This document shows positions 39,301-48,609 of a stretch of DNA of 64,000 nt, piece after piece (the first letter of the stretch is position 1; the number at the start of each line of letters is the position of its first letter). Below the pieces are notes generated by a model. The model worked only from the letters and a program-made list of their open reading frames with translations. It made no database searches and was not told the DNA's origin. Source of the stretch: Beroe forskalii (Eukaryota; Ctenophora; Nuda; Beroida; Beroidae). The stretch covers positions 434,001 to 498,000 of the forward strand of contig WFMF01000092.1 of the NCBI GenBank assembly GCA_011033025.1, read 5' to 3'. The translations under genes and the position numbers were made by a program.

Positions 39301-42300
39301 CGGAGGTGCTTTGTTAGGTTATACTCATTCTTGCAATCACGTCGGCAATGAGAACACTGAAAGCTGTTGAACATACAAACCCGTATAATGTATATAGTAT
39401 CAACTAAGTTTAATGCGTTTAAAGAATTAATCATGATTTAACAACGCTATTGGTGGCTTATTAGGTCGCCATTGACTTAACACAATCAACGAAAGGAGGT
39501 GTCATGAATTACTTTGGACGATAGAAACTGTTGAAAATGCAATGAGGGAATGAAACGAAGTAACGACATAGTTATACCTTTAAACTATAAAAAAGTGATG
39601 TATAAGCATATACCATATTTCAACATTGAGCAGCAAAATGCAATATTTAAAATTTCTAACTTAAAGTTAAGTTCGAATAATTCAAATAACGCATATATTC
39701 TTTTCAATGGATATGGACCTAACTAAATATATAATCAATAATATATATCAACGCCCAAATCCTGATTCCTTACTTTGTCGAAGTCTCGGGCTTCGGCTCG
39801 TTGCACCTATAACAGTTTACCCCTATGAGCGAAATTGTTGCAATCGCAGCAAGAGCAACGCCAGTCACCATCTTTTAACCAGAGAGATTCGCCCTGATCT
39901 TTTGGCTTTCTGCAATTGGTACATCTCAGAATGCTTAGACAGAGACATTCGTGTGCCACATATGAACACTTCAAGCCTTAGATGAGCGTTGTACTTTCGG
40001 CATTCTATTATTTGCAATATTGCAGGATAACAATTTTGAAAACGTATATCTGTCATTTAAATATAAAATAACTACCTCATTAACTAATTATTTAATTAGG
40101 CAATAAATAATCAAACCTGGTTAGAAAATATTAAGTCTCAATGACCAATGGACTACAGACAGATTACTAATTTTGCAATATGGTATACTATACCTTTGGC
40201 AAGTTATAGATGATACAATCACAGAATTTTACGTTTTAAAGGGAGATGGGGAGTTCAATGGATGAAGATTGCTGTACGATAACAACAAGAAGAGTAATTA
40301 AGGTATACGTTGTCATACCGAACGAAGCAAATGAACGATACAAAGCAAACAAGCAACCAGAAGACTTATTGAAAGACGGACGTAATTCGAGGTTCAGAAA
40401 AAACAACTTAATGATTCCATGTTAATTCAATAATTGTATTCGTACAATGATTCAAGATGGGTTATAAAACAGGGGAGACGTGAATTTTTGAATGCCTACA
40501 ATCCCTGAAAATTAATAGAAACAAATCCTCTTACACCGCTTACACACAATATCAATGTATGGTGAAAAGCAATACCGGATCACTTCATTGGCATTATCTA
40601 ATAAAGCAATTAGTGCTTCAATGTGATTAGAGTTTTCTGCACCCATGTGTAAGCTCAATCAAATTTGCTTGAGTGGAACAGTACCACAAATTCCGTGAAC
40701 ACAAATTCAATTCCGAGATAATCAAGTCAGGGTTCGCTCTGCACCTTCTGGTAATAATGTTGCAATCAATGTATAGGCCTCTTGTTGTGATATACACTCA
40801 GTTTCTTTTATAAGAAACTGTCTATAAGAAACTTAGCCCAGGATTCTCAAAAATTTAAGAAACTTAGCCTAGAATTTCGGAAAAATTAAGAAACTTCACT
40901 GATTTGAAATTAAGAAATTAAGAAACTTCTAGCCTAGAATTTTGAAATTTGTGTATAAAATACTATTGAAACTGAAATTCTTTTAACATGAAACGTCTGG
41001 CTTCTGGGGGCTGCGCCCCCAGACCCCCACTTTTAGATTGTGAACATTTTGATACTCATTTGAAGTACTCCTATTGGAATTCTATTACAGTATTACACTG
41101 GACATGTGTAATACATGTGTAATAGTGATAATTTATATGCAAAAGAAAGAAAATGGCTCTTCTATGATTTTCGGTTAATAGTAGCATGTTAGATACCAAA
41201 GCACAAGCAGAAATTGCTGTTGGTCTGACGACTATACCTCATATTTGTTCTCATAGGTCCAGAAAGCCACTAGCTAGAACCTCTGTTCTTTAGACTTTTA
41301 GACAAAAACTTCATTTTCAAGCATTGAACTCGGCTAAATACTTCCAAATCTAAATTTGGAAATTCGTGAACCTTTTCGGAAGAAATTTTTAGACGAGCCA
41401 TGAAGATTTTTTATAAACCAGCTGAAAATATCTAAAAAATTTTGATACAACTACAGTCACAGTCAACTACAGTCTACAGAGAAGGTTTCTGTATAGAAAG
41501 TTTCACAAATGAAATTCATGCTGGATAGTATGGTATGCTGAATTGAAACCGATTAAGAAACTTTTGGCTCAAAATCGTCAAAAAGAAAATTTCAAGGACC
41601 ACCCAACTTAGTACACGATGACTAACTGTATTTCACACTCGGCCGGGACCCACCCACCCACACCCTGTGTCATGCACTTAGTACCTGATCCCCCCCCGTA
41701 TGATGATGTTTTCCCAAATCACTTTAGAATCATGTCCCTTGAGCTTGATAAAACAGAGGTTCCCGGAATAACCAGTGTCCACTACAGAAGTCCCACTGAA
41801 ATACGCGGTAACTTACCGTACCAACTCCTTCTGGCCCTGTGCGAGAATAACCGGTTTGATCCAGTGAACGAGAGGCCTGTCATTGAAGCTTACATCAACT
41901 CCAACGATACCTACTTCTCTACCATCTACGTTTTTAACGGAACAGGAGAATTAATCTCAATCTTCGTCCACATCGAGATGAAAGCAAGTAAGGAGGAAGT
42001 TGCTGAATTTCTCAAAGTAATATTCCGACCAGATCTCGTCAGCAAGAACAAAACAAGAAACGTTGTGGTCCTGGGCTTCCAGTCTGAGTTCCGGGAGTCC
42101 TTGGTGAGTGGATTTAGGGCTGCAACAGAGGGGAGCTTTGGTGGTTTTGATGCCTACGACTTCTGGCTGCCTCCAGAGAGATTGGTCACTGAGACATCTC
42201 TTCCCACTGAGTACAGGTGCAGGAATTTGGAGAAGCAACACGCTCCCCACATAGCTATCAAATGGGATGAAGATGTGGGCAATGCGGTGTCGTATCAGGG

Positions 42301-45300
42301 AGGAGCTGAGGACATTGTGTTGAGAAACATCCTATTCCGACCTAGTGCTGGGGTCTTCTATAAAGAGGAAGAAACTCCCATAGCCTGGATACTGACATAC
42401 AATCACGGTCAGTCCGGTATGCTTCATGTTGCACAGGGTCACCGGGGACAAGGCTTTGCTCAGCATCTGGTCAAGTTCATATATGATGAGATGAAGAAAA
42501 GCTATGGAACAGGATCCTATATTTCTATACATTCGGACAACGATGTGTCTTCTGCACTTTTCTCTAAATTAGGATGGATGAAACAAGACAAACCGTGTAT
42601 TATGTTCGTTCAAAAGACAATTAGTAGTGTCTAATGTCCTGTGTGAATTGTTATTAATAAATTACGTGTTTCAGTATAACCGATGTGTCTTTATTTTGAC
42701 AGCTCATTCGTCATGTTTTTAGTCTCCGTCTACATTTCTATCGCTATCAAATATTCATTTATCGTTATCTGTCAGATTTCTTCAGAAAAAAATCACGTTA
42801 TATTAAGTAAGTAAATAGCAGACAGCTACAGGTACGCATATGCGTGCAGACCGCTCGATTGACAGAGGCCTCGATAAAGACGCGCGGATTTCCTTTGCGC
42901 GCTTCAACTTTCTATATGAATTCCGTCAAAAGCACACAATTTCGCGCGTCTTAATCGAGACCTTTTAATCGAGCGGTCTGCACACATAATATGGGTTACC
43001 TTTTCCTCGATCCAACTGTCCCCTCCCACAGCGTCTCGTGGCCTGTTTAAATACTCACTTCATTCCAGGGTAATTGCTGCGTCACCTCAGAGGGGTACGG
43101 AATGATGACGCACCATCTCATGTGTGTCTCCAGGGGCAAGGTTATAGTTGCTCTTGAAGTGAGTCATTGCATGATGTTCGTTCTTATTCGTCATTCGAAC
43201 TTTATTGTTATTGACATTCGATAAAATAGTAGAAGTGCGTGTGACCTTTCCTGTTCTAGCCACTGTTTTATCACACATGGTACCATCAATGATCGATCCG
43301 GGCAGGAGTTGTGACCGAAGTCGAGGCTTCGGTCGACCCTCGAATCAAGTCTGAATTCCTTTTTGACGAAGGCCCAATCCTCGGTAAATACGGAGGCTGA
43401 GAACTCATTCGATCACTGGGTACCCTAGATATCTCTCAACACCTAACCACCATAAACCTGCAGGGAGGGTACAACCTCAGTACAGTTTCCAGAGGCATCA
43501 AAGCGTGTACCAGTGTTTTATTGGGGGACCAACCTGAGCCTGTGGAACCTGAAGAGAGCATTCCTTCCGAGGGGTGGGTTTATCATGAGTGTTCTAGTTC
43601 AGAACAGTAGTTATTTCCAATTATGTTGATCAAAGTGGTGGTATTGCCGCTGTTTGGTGAAAGATTACTTTAGCCAACCCACCGTGGGTTTTCAAACAAA
43701 CAAACAGCATTTTGCATAATATCGCAGTCTTATCCGTTGTTCTTATAATTTTGTCTGTTATTTTTTCAACAAAATAACAGATCCCATTTTTCAGCGCGCT
43801 TGAGAGCATAGCTACAACCGCTAAACACCTCTCTCACTTCTGGAAATCTCTGGCAAGATTCAGTAAGTCAGGACCGTCGTTATGATCATTAGCCAGTTTC
43901 TTTGATTTCGGTCGGTTTTTTGGAATTTTTTTGAAAATTCAAATTCGAAACCTCAAAATCCCCACTATATATTTTTCTTTCTATTTTTCTACAATTCCGA
44001 ATTCCAATGAATATACTGCATAATATAGTGCTCAAGGTCAACACATATCAACATGCTCCAGCGTACCCAAAACATCTAGATTATGTAGTTTCAGTTATGC
44101 AGTTCGTTTTTCTCTATATCACAGTACCACCTGTCTAAACTTCTAAACTCGTCTAATTACTTTTTATACTCTGTGCTGTGTCAAATTCAGCATAGCACAC
44201 GTGTATTTAGTTTACTTATGTCACCTTATGTAAGTTATATTATTCAGAGGGTTAAAGATCGGCTTATAATCGGTGCTAAATTTGTCAGTCTTCATTATGC
44301 ACAGTGTTATATACTGCGATTATTGAGCCAGGTGCCAATGTGGCCGTATTACAGAGTGTAATGCGTACTGCAGTCTGCAACGTGGTTTGCTACATAATAG
44401 TAAAAAGAACGTTCTAGGTCATTTGGCCTAACGGGACATTTGGCTTAACGTCGAGATTCTCTACATCATCTATAATATTCGTGATGTTGAGTAATCGTGA
44501 TACAAATTGACAGGTTATTATTTTCAGGAGAACCCACAGCTCCTGAAAGAACGGATGCTAGCACTCGACATCATGTGTAAGCTATGAATTAGTGAGAATT
44601 GTTTAAACAATAAAGTTCAACAAGTTGTTATATACTATATTAAATATTCTACATTCAGGAAATTCCTATCTCATTGTATCACATCAATAAAAAACATAAT
44701 AATATCCCCAGGAGCAGAAGAAGCAGATCACCAACTCACTCCACAACATCATCTCCCACCCCTGTAAAACCTGCACCTGCATCATCTCCCACACCATCTC
44801 CCACACCATCTCCCAAACCACGTGCATCATCTTCCACTGTCAAACCAACACGTGCTTGGTACTCACGGCTATCGGCAGGGAGTGACATCTCACTGAATGG
44901 CATTTCACAGGATGCCACCACATTCCAGGGCATATCACAGGATGCTGCCACATTTCAGGGCGATATCTCACGAAATAATGACACTTCACAGAATGAAAAT
45001 TCTCAGAATGGCATGTCTTGCGACTCACACGGTGACTCGTCGTTCATTGTGCCCTCCAGCTTAGTGGCCAAGTCATCCACTGCACATGGTCCTGTGAACA
45101 GTAGAGATGCTCTTGAAAATATCAATCAGGGAAATGCTTTATTCAACCAGACGTACCTTGTGAATTCACCTCAGAAAAACATTCCACCAAGATCACCTAG
45201 AGCATCACTAAGATCACCAAGAACATCACCGAGATCACCTAGAACATCACCAAGGTCACCTAGAACATCACCGAGATCACCTAGAAAGTCCCAATCATCA

Positions 45301-46815
45301 CCGATACCCCTACAAAAAGCACGTCCAGTGTCACCTAGATCACCTAAACGTCTGCAGGATCGCCAAGCGGCTCCCTTTGCCGGCTTGAAGAATGTAGCCG
45401 CCTCGGTGGCGAAGGCTTGCAGTCCCCGGAGATCGGTCAGACTTACACCCTTAAAACCCGTGCACAATCCTAAACCCACAGGGAAAGGAGCGGAGACGTT
45501 CGATGAGGTAATTAATCCCGAGGAAAGTTTGTTTACTGACTGACTGTCTGTATTCCTCAGCAATTCAGAGGGCGAGCAACTCTTTACGTTGGCGGAAGCT
45601 CTAAAGAGTTTGAATGTGAGTGCGGCTGATGGCCAGCCCTCTCCCCCCTCAACCACTCCTGACAGGGAGACACATCTGACACACCAACTTCTCTGGAATC
45701 CAGCGAGTCTTTTAGTACTGCTCCTTTAGCAAACAGCTCAAGTAGCACTGGGTCTCAGTCTCATGGAGAGTGCTCTCAAGAGTCTCTGTGTGACGAACCG
45801 ACAACAACTGGGGGAAGTGTCGTAGAGCCGGTCACTCCGAGCGAGTCTACAGCAGAGGTAGGGTGCTGTGTCACATGAACATTGAGGGTATATCACATGA
45901 CTCATGTACAATGTACATTGTACACTCTGTCACACCAAAGTATCAGACATTCAAGCATTGTCATTCTGGAAATTCGCATACTCAATGTCACACCAGAAGA
46001 TCTCTCAGCTCACGCACTGTGTCGCATAGTCATTTTAATGTCATGATTGTAAAGTGTAAACATAAATTAAATGCCAAATGCTTTTGTGATTTTATTCAAT
46101 AACCTTGTATCTTGTGAAAAAATTCAGGCCTCCTTGACTTTGTTTTCATCCAGCTAAATAACCATCATCGATGTGAACACTTTGTTTTGCTGAACACTTT
46201 TTTGTATCTTTAATAGTTCGAAATTCACAAATATGTTTCATCATATGGTCTTTGACTGATTGATCTTTCCCAACTGCAGTTGCATTTTGCATCCACTTTA
46301 ACCTTTCTTAGGGTGCCAGCCTGGCCTTGCAGTGTCTGAAAACAGTGCTTTACATCGTAAATTATATTCTTATATTGCCATAAATTCAACCTTATATGTT
46401 AAAAAGTTTCCTCTAAATCCATATAGGTTATTTCAACACATGTGAATTATTGAAGGTTTCGCACAAAATGTAGTTTTATGCTTACATTTTTTGCTTAGAA
46501 AATTCTAATAAAGTGTCGATTATTATAATTAATTCAAGGAATGTAGGTAAAGGTTGTCATCAAGAAGTTAATGAGAGTCCTTCCTTAATTTATCTCGAGT
46601 TAATTAATTCGTTATTAGAAAAGTAGAGAAAAGAGCTGATAGCATACAGCTAAGGGAGTCCAACATGAAGAAATTCATCCAATACCAACTTAGCAAGCCA
46701 TTGATTTTTATTTTCCTTTTAGGATTTAACAAGAGAAGACCGATTCATGGCCGAGTTAGCTTCAAGTTCCTGCGCTAAAGAGGTGCCTCAGCTCCTCATG
46801 TTCAAGAAAATCTAA
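30400..46815 (+). CDS. HDAC6-like: Class IIb histone deacetylase (HDAC6/10-like), 3' half, nine exons
   Basis: Zinc-dependent lysine deacetylase domain end plus a long tail. Exons: 30400-30525, 43069-43158, 43464-43573, 43795-43862, 44528-44576, 44712-45507, 45571-45615, 45666-45857 and 46723-46815, all in phase. Exon 1 has ISAGFDSGLGDPL with the zinc-ligand Asp. Exon 2 has TSEGYGMMTHHLM and VIVALE, and exon 3 starts GGYNL with the catalytic Tyr. Exon 4 (ALESIATTAKHLSHFWKSL) matches the helix after the catalytic domain of HDAC6. Exon 6 is low-complexity, Ser/Pro-rich, with SPRTSP repeats at 45190-45300. The end reads DLTREDRF to MFKKI. No ZnF-UBP domain follows, unlike mammalian HDAC6. The N-terminal part of the catalytic domain (RPPGHHA, HHGNGT motifs) was not found upstream in this window. 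Intron 1 is 12.5 kb and hosts a transposon and another gene. Confidence 0.85.
30833..30839. repeat. Left target-site duplication TATGATG
   Basis: TATGATG directly before the transposon's left end (30840) is repeated directly after its right end at 41699-41705. Confidence 0.8.
31353..36692 (-). CDS. Transposase of about 1378 aa with RanBP2-type and C2H2 fingers
   Basis: Five minus-strand exons, 36692-36466, 36048-35916, 35488-32675, 32495-32333 and 32152-31353, total 4137 bases, exactly 1379 codons with stop, all phases agreeing. Domain order: two RanBP2-like fingers (WKCSCG..CTNC; WRCSCCDCNNFAHRVNCYRC) near residues 10-70; a C2H2 finger (FQCSHCKRDCKNEYNLTKHL) near 76-100; ten 15-aa repeats (NDSSGNAESQNVLTT) near 125-285; then a core with KVDETYV (~582), YCTDGDGIRR (~697), SFDPKHLVKRLW (~743) and DPLERTFGR (~917-920). 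By eye this acidic series resembles the RNase H-fold D-D-E core of P-element/THAP9-type transposases; that is inference. The last exon has IRIGDSVLMKKQNRCF, then three Cys/His clusters (CKLC..H..H; CGFC; CHVC..H..H). No stop or frameshift is seen, so the gene may be functional. Confidence 0.85.
34990..35460 (-). repeat. Coding 45-bp tandem repeat, ten units
   Basis: Within the third transposase exon, a 45-bp unit encoding NDSSGNAESQNVLTT is repeated ten times with very few differences (Asn/Tyr at NA/YA, Ser codon variants). Unit length is a multiple of three and the frame stays open, unlike the non-coding arrays elsewhere in this window. It forms a Ser/Asn/Gln-rich, probably disordered linker between the fingers and the catalytic core. 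Confidence 0.9.
35597..35627. repeat. Short palindrome ATATGGTGTATA/TATACACCATAT
   Basis: GTATATGGTGTATACAA pairs with TATACACCATATTAC, directly left of the point where the 3.3-kb duplicated segment begins (about 35633). It may mark the duplication breakpoint. Confidence 0.6.
36693..38466. other. Right subterminal region of the transposon (copy 1), non-coding
   Basis: Upstream of the transposase start codon. No gene. It has TACTAAGTG-like motifs near 38335 and 38375, and a TTTCTTATAA run near 38220 related to the AAGAAACTT repeats. The short frame 37657-37899 is not convincing. Confidence 0.5.
38535..38946 (+). pseudogene. Broken partial copy of the acyltransferase gene start
   Basis: ATCATGTCCTTGAGCTTGAT at about 38544 matches the start of the intact gene at 41732. 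About 15 single-base or short deletions destroy the frame, and the copy stops near 38946 at the duplication joint. It is the product of the 3.3-kb tandem duplication. Confidence 0.85.
38954..42175. repeat. 3.3-kb tandem duplication, copy 2
   Basis: Here the counterparts of transposase exons 1 and 2 are broken: the finger regions near 39260-39390 and 39770-40000 carry frame-breaking indels. The right terminus (41660-41698) and the acyltransferase start are intact. Thus each copy is clean in the part belonging to a complete gene and damaged in the redundant part. Confidence 0.9.
39260..40010 (-). pseudogene. Broken copy of transposase exons 1 and 2
   Basis: The C2H2 exon copy near 39260-39385 and the RanBP2-finger exon copy near 39770-40010 match 35916-36048 and 36466-36692. 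Small deletions and insertions (for example CATATGAACACTTC replacing CATGAACACTTCC) break the frame. They have no downstream catalytic exon and are not expected to function. Confidence 0.85.
41732..42634 (+). CDS. Glycine N-acyltransferase-like (GLYAT/GNAT) enzyme, 300 aa
   Basis: Members transfer an acyl group from acyl-CoA to glycine or another amino acid. The single exon encodes 300 aa, the usual family length. ATG at 41732 was chosen because it directly follows an acceptor-like CACTTTAG and begins a family-like N-terminus; the open frame extends 5' only into the transposon end. The C-terminal GNAT domain has GMLHVAQGHRGQGFAQHLV, the acetyl-CoA-binding QxxGxG/A signature, then SIHSDNDVSSALFSKLGW as in GLYAT proteins. 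The N-terminal half (NNRFDPVNERPVIEAYINSN; RNVVVLGFQSEF) fits the GLYAT N-domain. Poly(A) signal AATAAA at 42656-42661. The gene lies on the same strand inside HDAC intron 1, and the transposon ends 33 bases before its ATG. Confidence 0.85.
   Translation: MSLELDKTEVPGITSVHYRSPTEIRGNLPYQLLLALCENNRFDPVNERPVIEAYINSNDTYFSTIYVFNGTGELISIFVHIEMKASKEEVAEFLKVIFRPDLVSKNKTRNVVVLGFQSEFRESLVSGFRAATEGSFGGFDAYDFWLPPERLVTETSLPTEYRCRNLEKQHAPHIAIKWDEDVGNAVSYQGGAEDIVLRNILFRPSAGVFYKEEETPIAWILTYNHGQSGMLHVAQGHRGQGFAQHLVKFIYDEMKKSYGTGSYISIHSDNDVSSALFSKLGWMKQDKPCIMFVQKTISSV
42656..42661 (+). terminator. Poly(A) signal of the acyltransferase gene
   Basis: AATAAA lies 22 bases after the stop codon, followed by TTACGTGTTTC. 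It implies a very short 3' UTR and termination inside the HDAC intron. Confidence 0.65.
42844..42985. mobile_element. MITE-like inverted repeat in HDAC intron 1
   Basis: GTGCAGACCGCTCGATTGAC at the left pairs with AATCGAGCGGTCTGCAC at the right. Inner parts pair too (CCTCGATAAAGACGCGCG with CGCGCGTCTTAATCGAG). Total about 140 bp. No coding sequence. Confidence 0.75.
43863..44527 (+). other. HDAC intron 4
   Basis: Bounded by a GTAAGT donor and a TTATTTTCAG acceptor. AT-rich, no gene seen; the short frame 44173-44361 has no domain. Confidence 0.6.
45858..46722 (+). other. HDAC intron 8
   Basis: Bounded by a GTAGGG donor and a TTCCTTTTAG acceptor. It contains a TGTACAATGTACATTGTACA palindrome at about 45905. 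No gene seen. Confidence 0.6.
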
Positions 46816-46830
46816 ACTTTTTATTGATTT

Positions 46831-46945
46831 ACTAGCAGGCCCGTTGGGCCTGCTAGAATAATATATAAATGATGGACCTGCTAGAATAATATATAAATGG
46901 ATACATAGCTCACTCGGCGGCGCTTCGCGCCACCTCGTTCGCAAA
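46831..46945. repeat. CAGGCCCG repeat family, partial copy
   Basis: ACTAGCAGGCCCGTTGGGCC begins 16 bases after the HDAC stop codon. The first hairpin part is partly doubled (TGCTAGAATAATATATAAATG occurs twice), followed by the GCTCACTCGGCGGCG and CACCTCGTTCGCAAA segments typical of the family. Confidence 0.8.
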
Positions 46946-47642
46946 TTTTGAAAAAAGAACGGAATATTAAACCTTATGTAGCAATCCAATTATTGACTTA
47001 AACGAAATAATGAATTTTATGAAGGAGCAGAGTGCAAAGTAGTTCGGTCAATCTTAGTCGTGCTAAACCATGTGCGTTTTGTTCCGTGTTGATTGCAAGA
47101 TGATGTTGATTCTGATAACTGATAGTGATTCTCTTACTGACTTACTGTCATTGGACAACTTTGTTTTGATCACATTGATCCAGGTCAGGAATGGTCTTCG
47201 TAATCTGCTAATTTATCCGACTCGGTTAAATATAACTTTTGTAAACCTTAAATTGATCTTTACGGCTAATTTAAAAACTACATTACGCCGACCGAGCATT
47301 GATTATCGGCCGACCTCTACCGCAGTTCTTTTTGAAAACCATCTATCTGGATTATCCTCCTTTATTTGAGTTATGTCCATCTTGAGATCTTGAATTTCAA
47401 TTAAAGAGAATGTCAAATATTAAAAAACTGCAGCACAACATTTAACAGTAGCAGCGTAATAGAAAGCACTCTCAAAGAACTGATTATCATCTGCACGTGC
47501 GAAAATTGGTTTCCATAGCAACGGCGCCTCATTTCTCCCTTTTGCCTTTGTTTCTCTTGATATTTACTTGGCAAGCTCAAATTTAATGGTGTGCGCCCGC
47601 ACAGACAAACATTATTCACGTGTGAATTCATTTTATATTAAA
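46946..47642. other. Intergenic region, no gene seen
   Basis: AT-rich with a few short frames (47070-47369, 47413-47631) lacking domains or splice context. Parts near 47500-47640 (CACGTGCGAAAATTGG, CATAGCAACGGCGCC) weakly resemble the CAGGCCCG repeats, possibly an old copy in reverse orientation. Confidence 0.4.
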
Positions 47643-48594
47643 GACTAGCAGGCCCGTTGGGCCTGCCAATACACAGCTCAATCGGCGCTGCTACGCAGCA
47701 CCTCGTTCGCAAAATTCAAATCAACTAAATCCTTTTTTACTGCATCAAAAAAATTCCAATCAGATCAAAAGTTATTACGGATCAACGTATTCAAAACAGC
47801 AGTAAACAGAAATGATCGCGCTCGCGCAATATGTAACCATAGCAACGCGCGCGCATATATCCATGCTGCACGTGGGAAACCCAAAATGTGTCTACAAAAG
47901 GACAAAAAACGTGACGGAGGTACAAAATAATAATATTACAGAGGTTGCGAAATTATATTAGAGACTAGCAGGCCCGTTAGGCCTGCAAATACACAGCTCA
48001 CTCGGCGCTGCTACGCAGCACCTCGTTCGCAAAATTCGAATCAACTCAATACTTTTACCGCATCAAAAATTCCAATCAGATGAAACGTTATTACGGATCA
48101 ACGTATTCAAAACAGCATTAAACAGAAATGAACGCGCGCGCAATATGTAACCATAGCAACGCGCGCGCATATACCAAAACTGCACGTGGGCACCCCAAAA
48201 TGTGTCTACAAAAGGACAAAAAACGTGACGGAGGTACAAAATAATAATATTACAGAGGTTGCGAAATTATATTAGAGACTAGCAGGCCCGTTAGGCCTGC
48301 AAATACACAGCTCACTCGGCGCTGCTACGCAGCACCTCGTTCGCAAAATTCGAATCAACTCAATACTTTTTACCGCATCAAAAAATTCCAATCAGATGAA
48401 ACGTTATTACGGATCAACGTATTCAAAACAGCATTAAACAGAAATGAACGCGCGCGCAATATGTAACCATAGCAACGCGCGCGCATATACCAAAACTGCA
48501 CGTGGGCACCCCAAAATGTGTCTACAAAAGGACAAAAAACGTGACGGAGGTACAAAATAATAATATTACAGAGGTTGCGAAATTATATTAGAGA
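47643..48594. repeat. Tandem triplet of ~315-bp CAGGCCCG repeats
   Basis: Three head-to-tail copies start at 47643, 47964 and 48277 with AGACTAGCAGGCCCGTTRGG. Each carries GGCGCTGCTACGCAGCACCT, a GCGCGCGCAATATGTAACCA/CATAGCAACGCGCGCGC pair, CTGCACGTGGGCACCCCAAA, and ends with GAGGTTGCGAAATTATATTA followed by GAGA. Copies 2 and 3 are almost identical. The start forms a hairpin (GCAGGCCCGTTGGGCCTGC). No coding sequence. Two further adjacent copies are at 51480-52123. Confidence 0.92.
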
Positions 48595-48609
48595 TGTCCG
48601 ATAAGGTAA

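Larger units (their letters stand above)
30840..41698. mobile_element. Autonomous DNA transposon with intact five-exon transposase gene
   Basis: The terminal inverted repeats are 39 bp with one mismatch: 30840-30878 starts CGGGGGGGGATCAGGTACT, and 41660-41698 is its complement. TATGATG flanks both ends, a 7-bp duplication. The motif TACTAAGTG/CACTTAGTA recurs in both subterminal regions (about 30857, 30945, 38330, 38380 and 41679), probably transposase-binding sites. The minus-strand gene 36692-31353 lies inside. A second, decayed right terminus at 38467-38512 belongs to the tandem duplication; without it the element would be about 7.6 kb. It lies in HDAC intron 1. I cannot assign a superfamily. 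7-bp duplications are known for few groups (for example Dada, 6-7 bp). Confidence 0.85.

Noticed and set aside
41618..41731. Longer N-terminus of the acyltransferase starting at 41618
   Set aside because: These codons lie in the transposon's terminal inverted repeat and flank. The ATG at 41732 gives the usual family length.
45171..45656. 161-aa minus-strand frame over HDAC exon 6
   Set aside because: The repeated LGDLGDVLGDL peptide is the antisense reading of the SPRTSP repeat. The sense exon fits phases on both sides.
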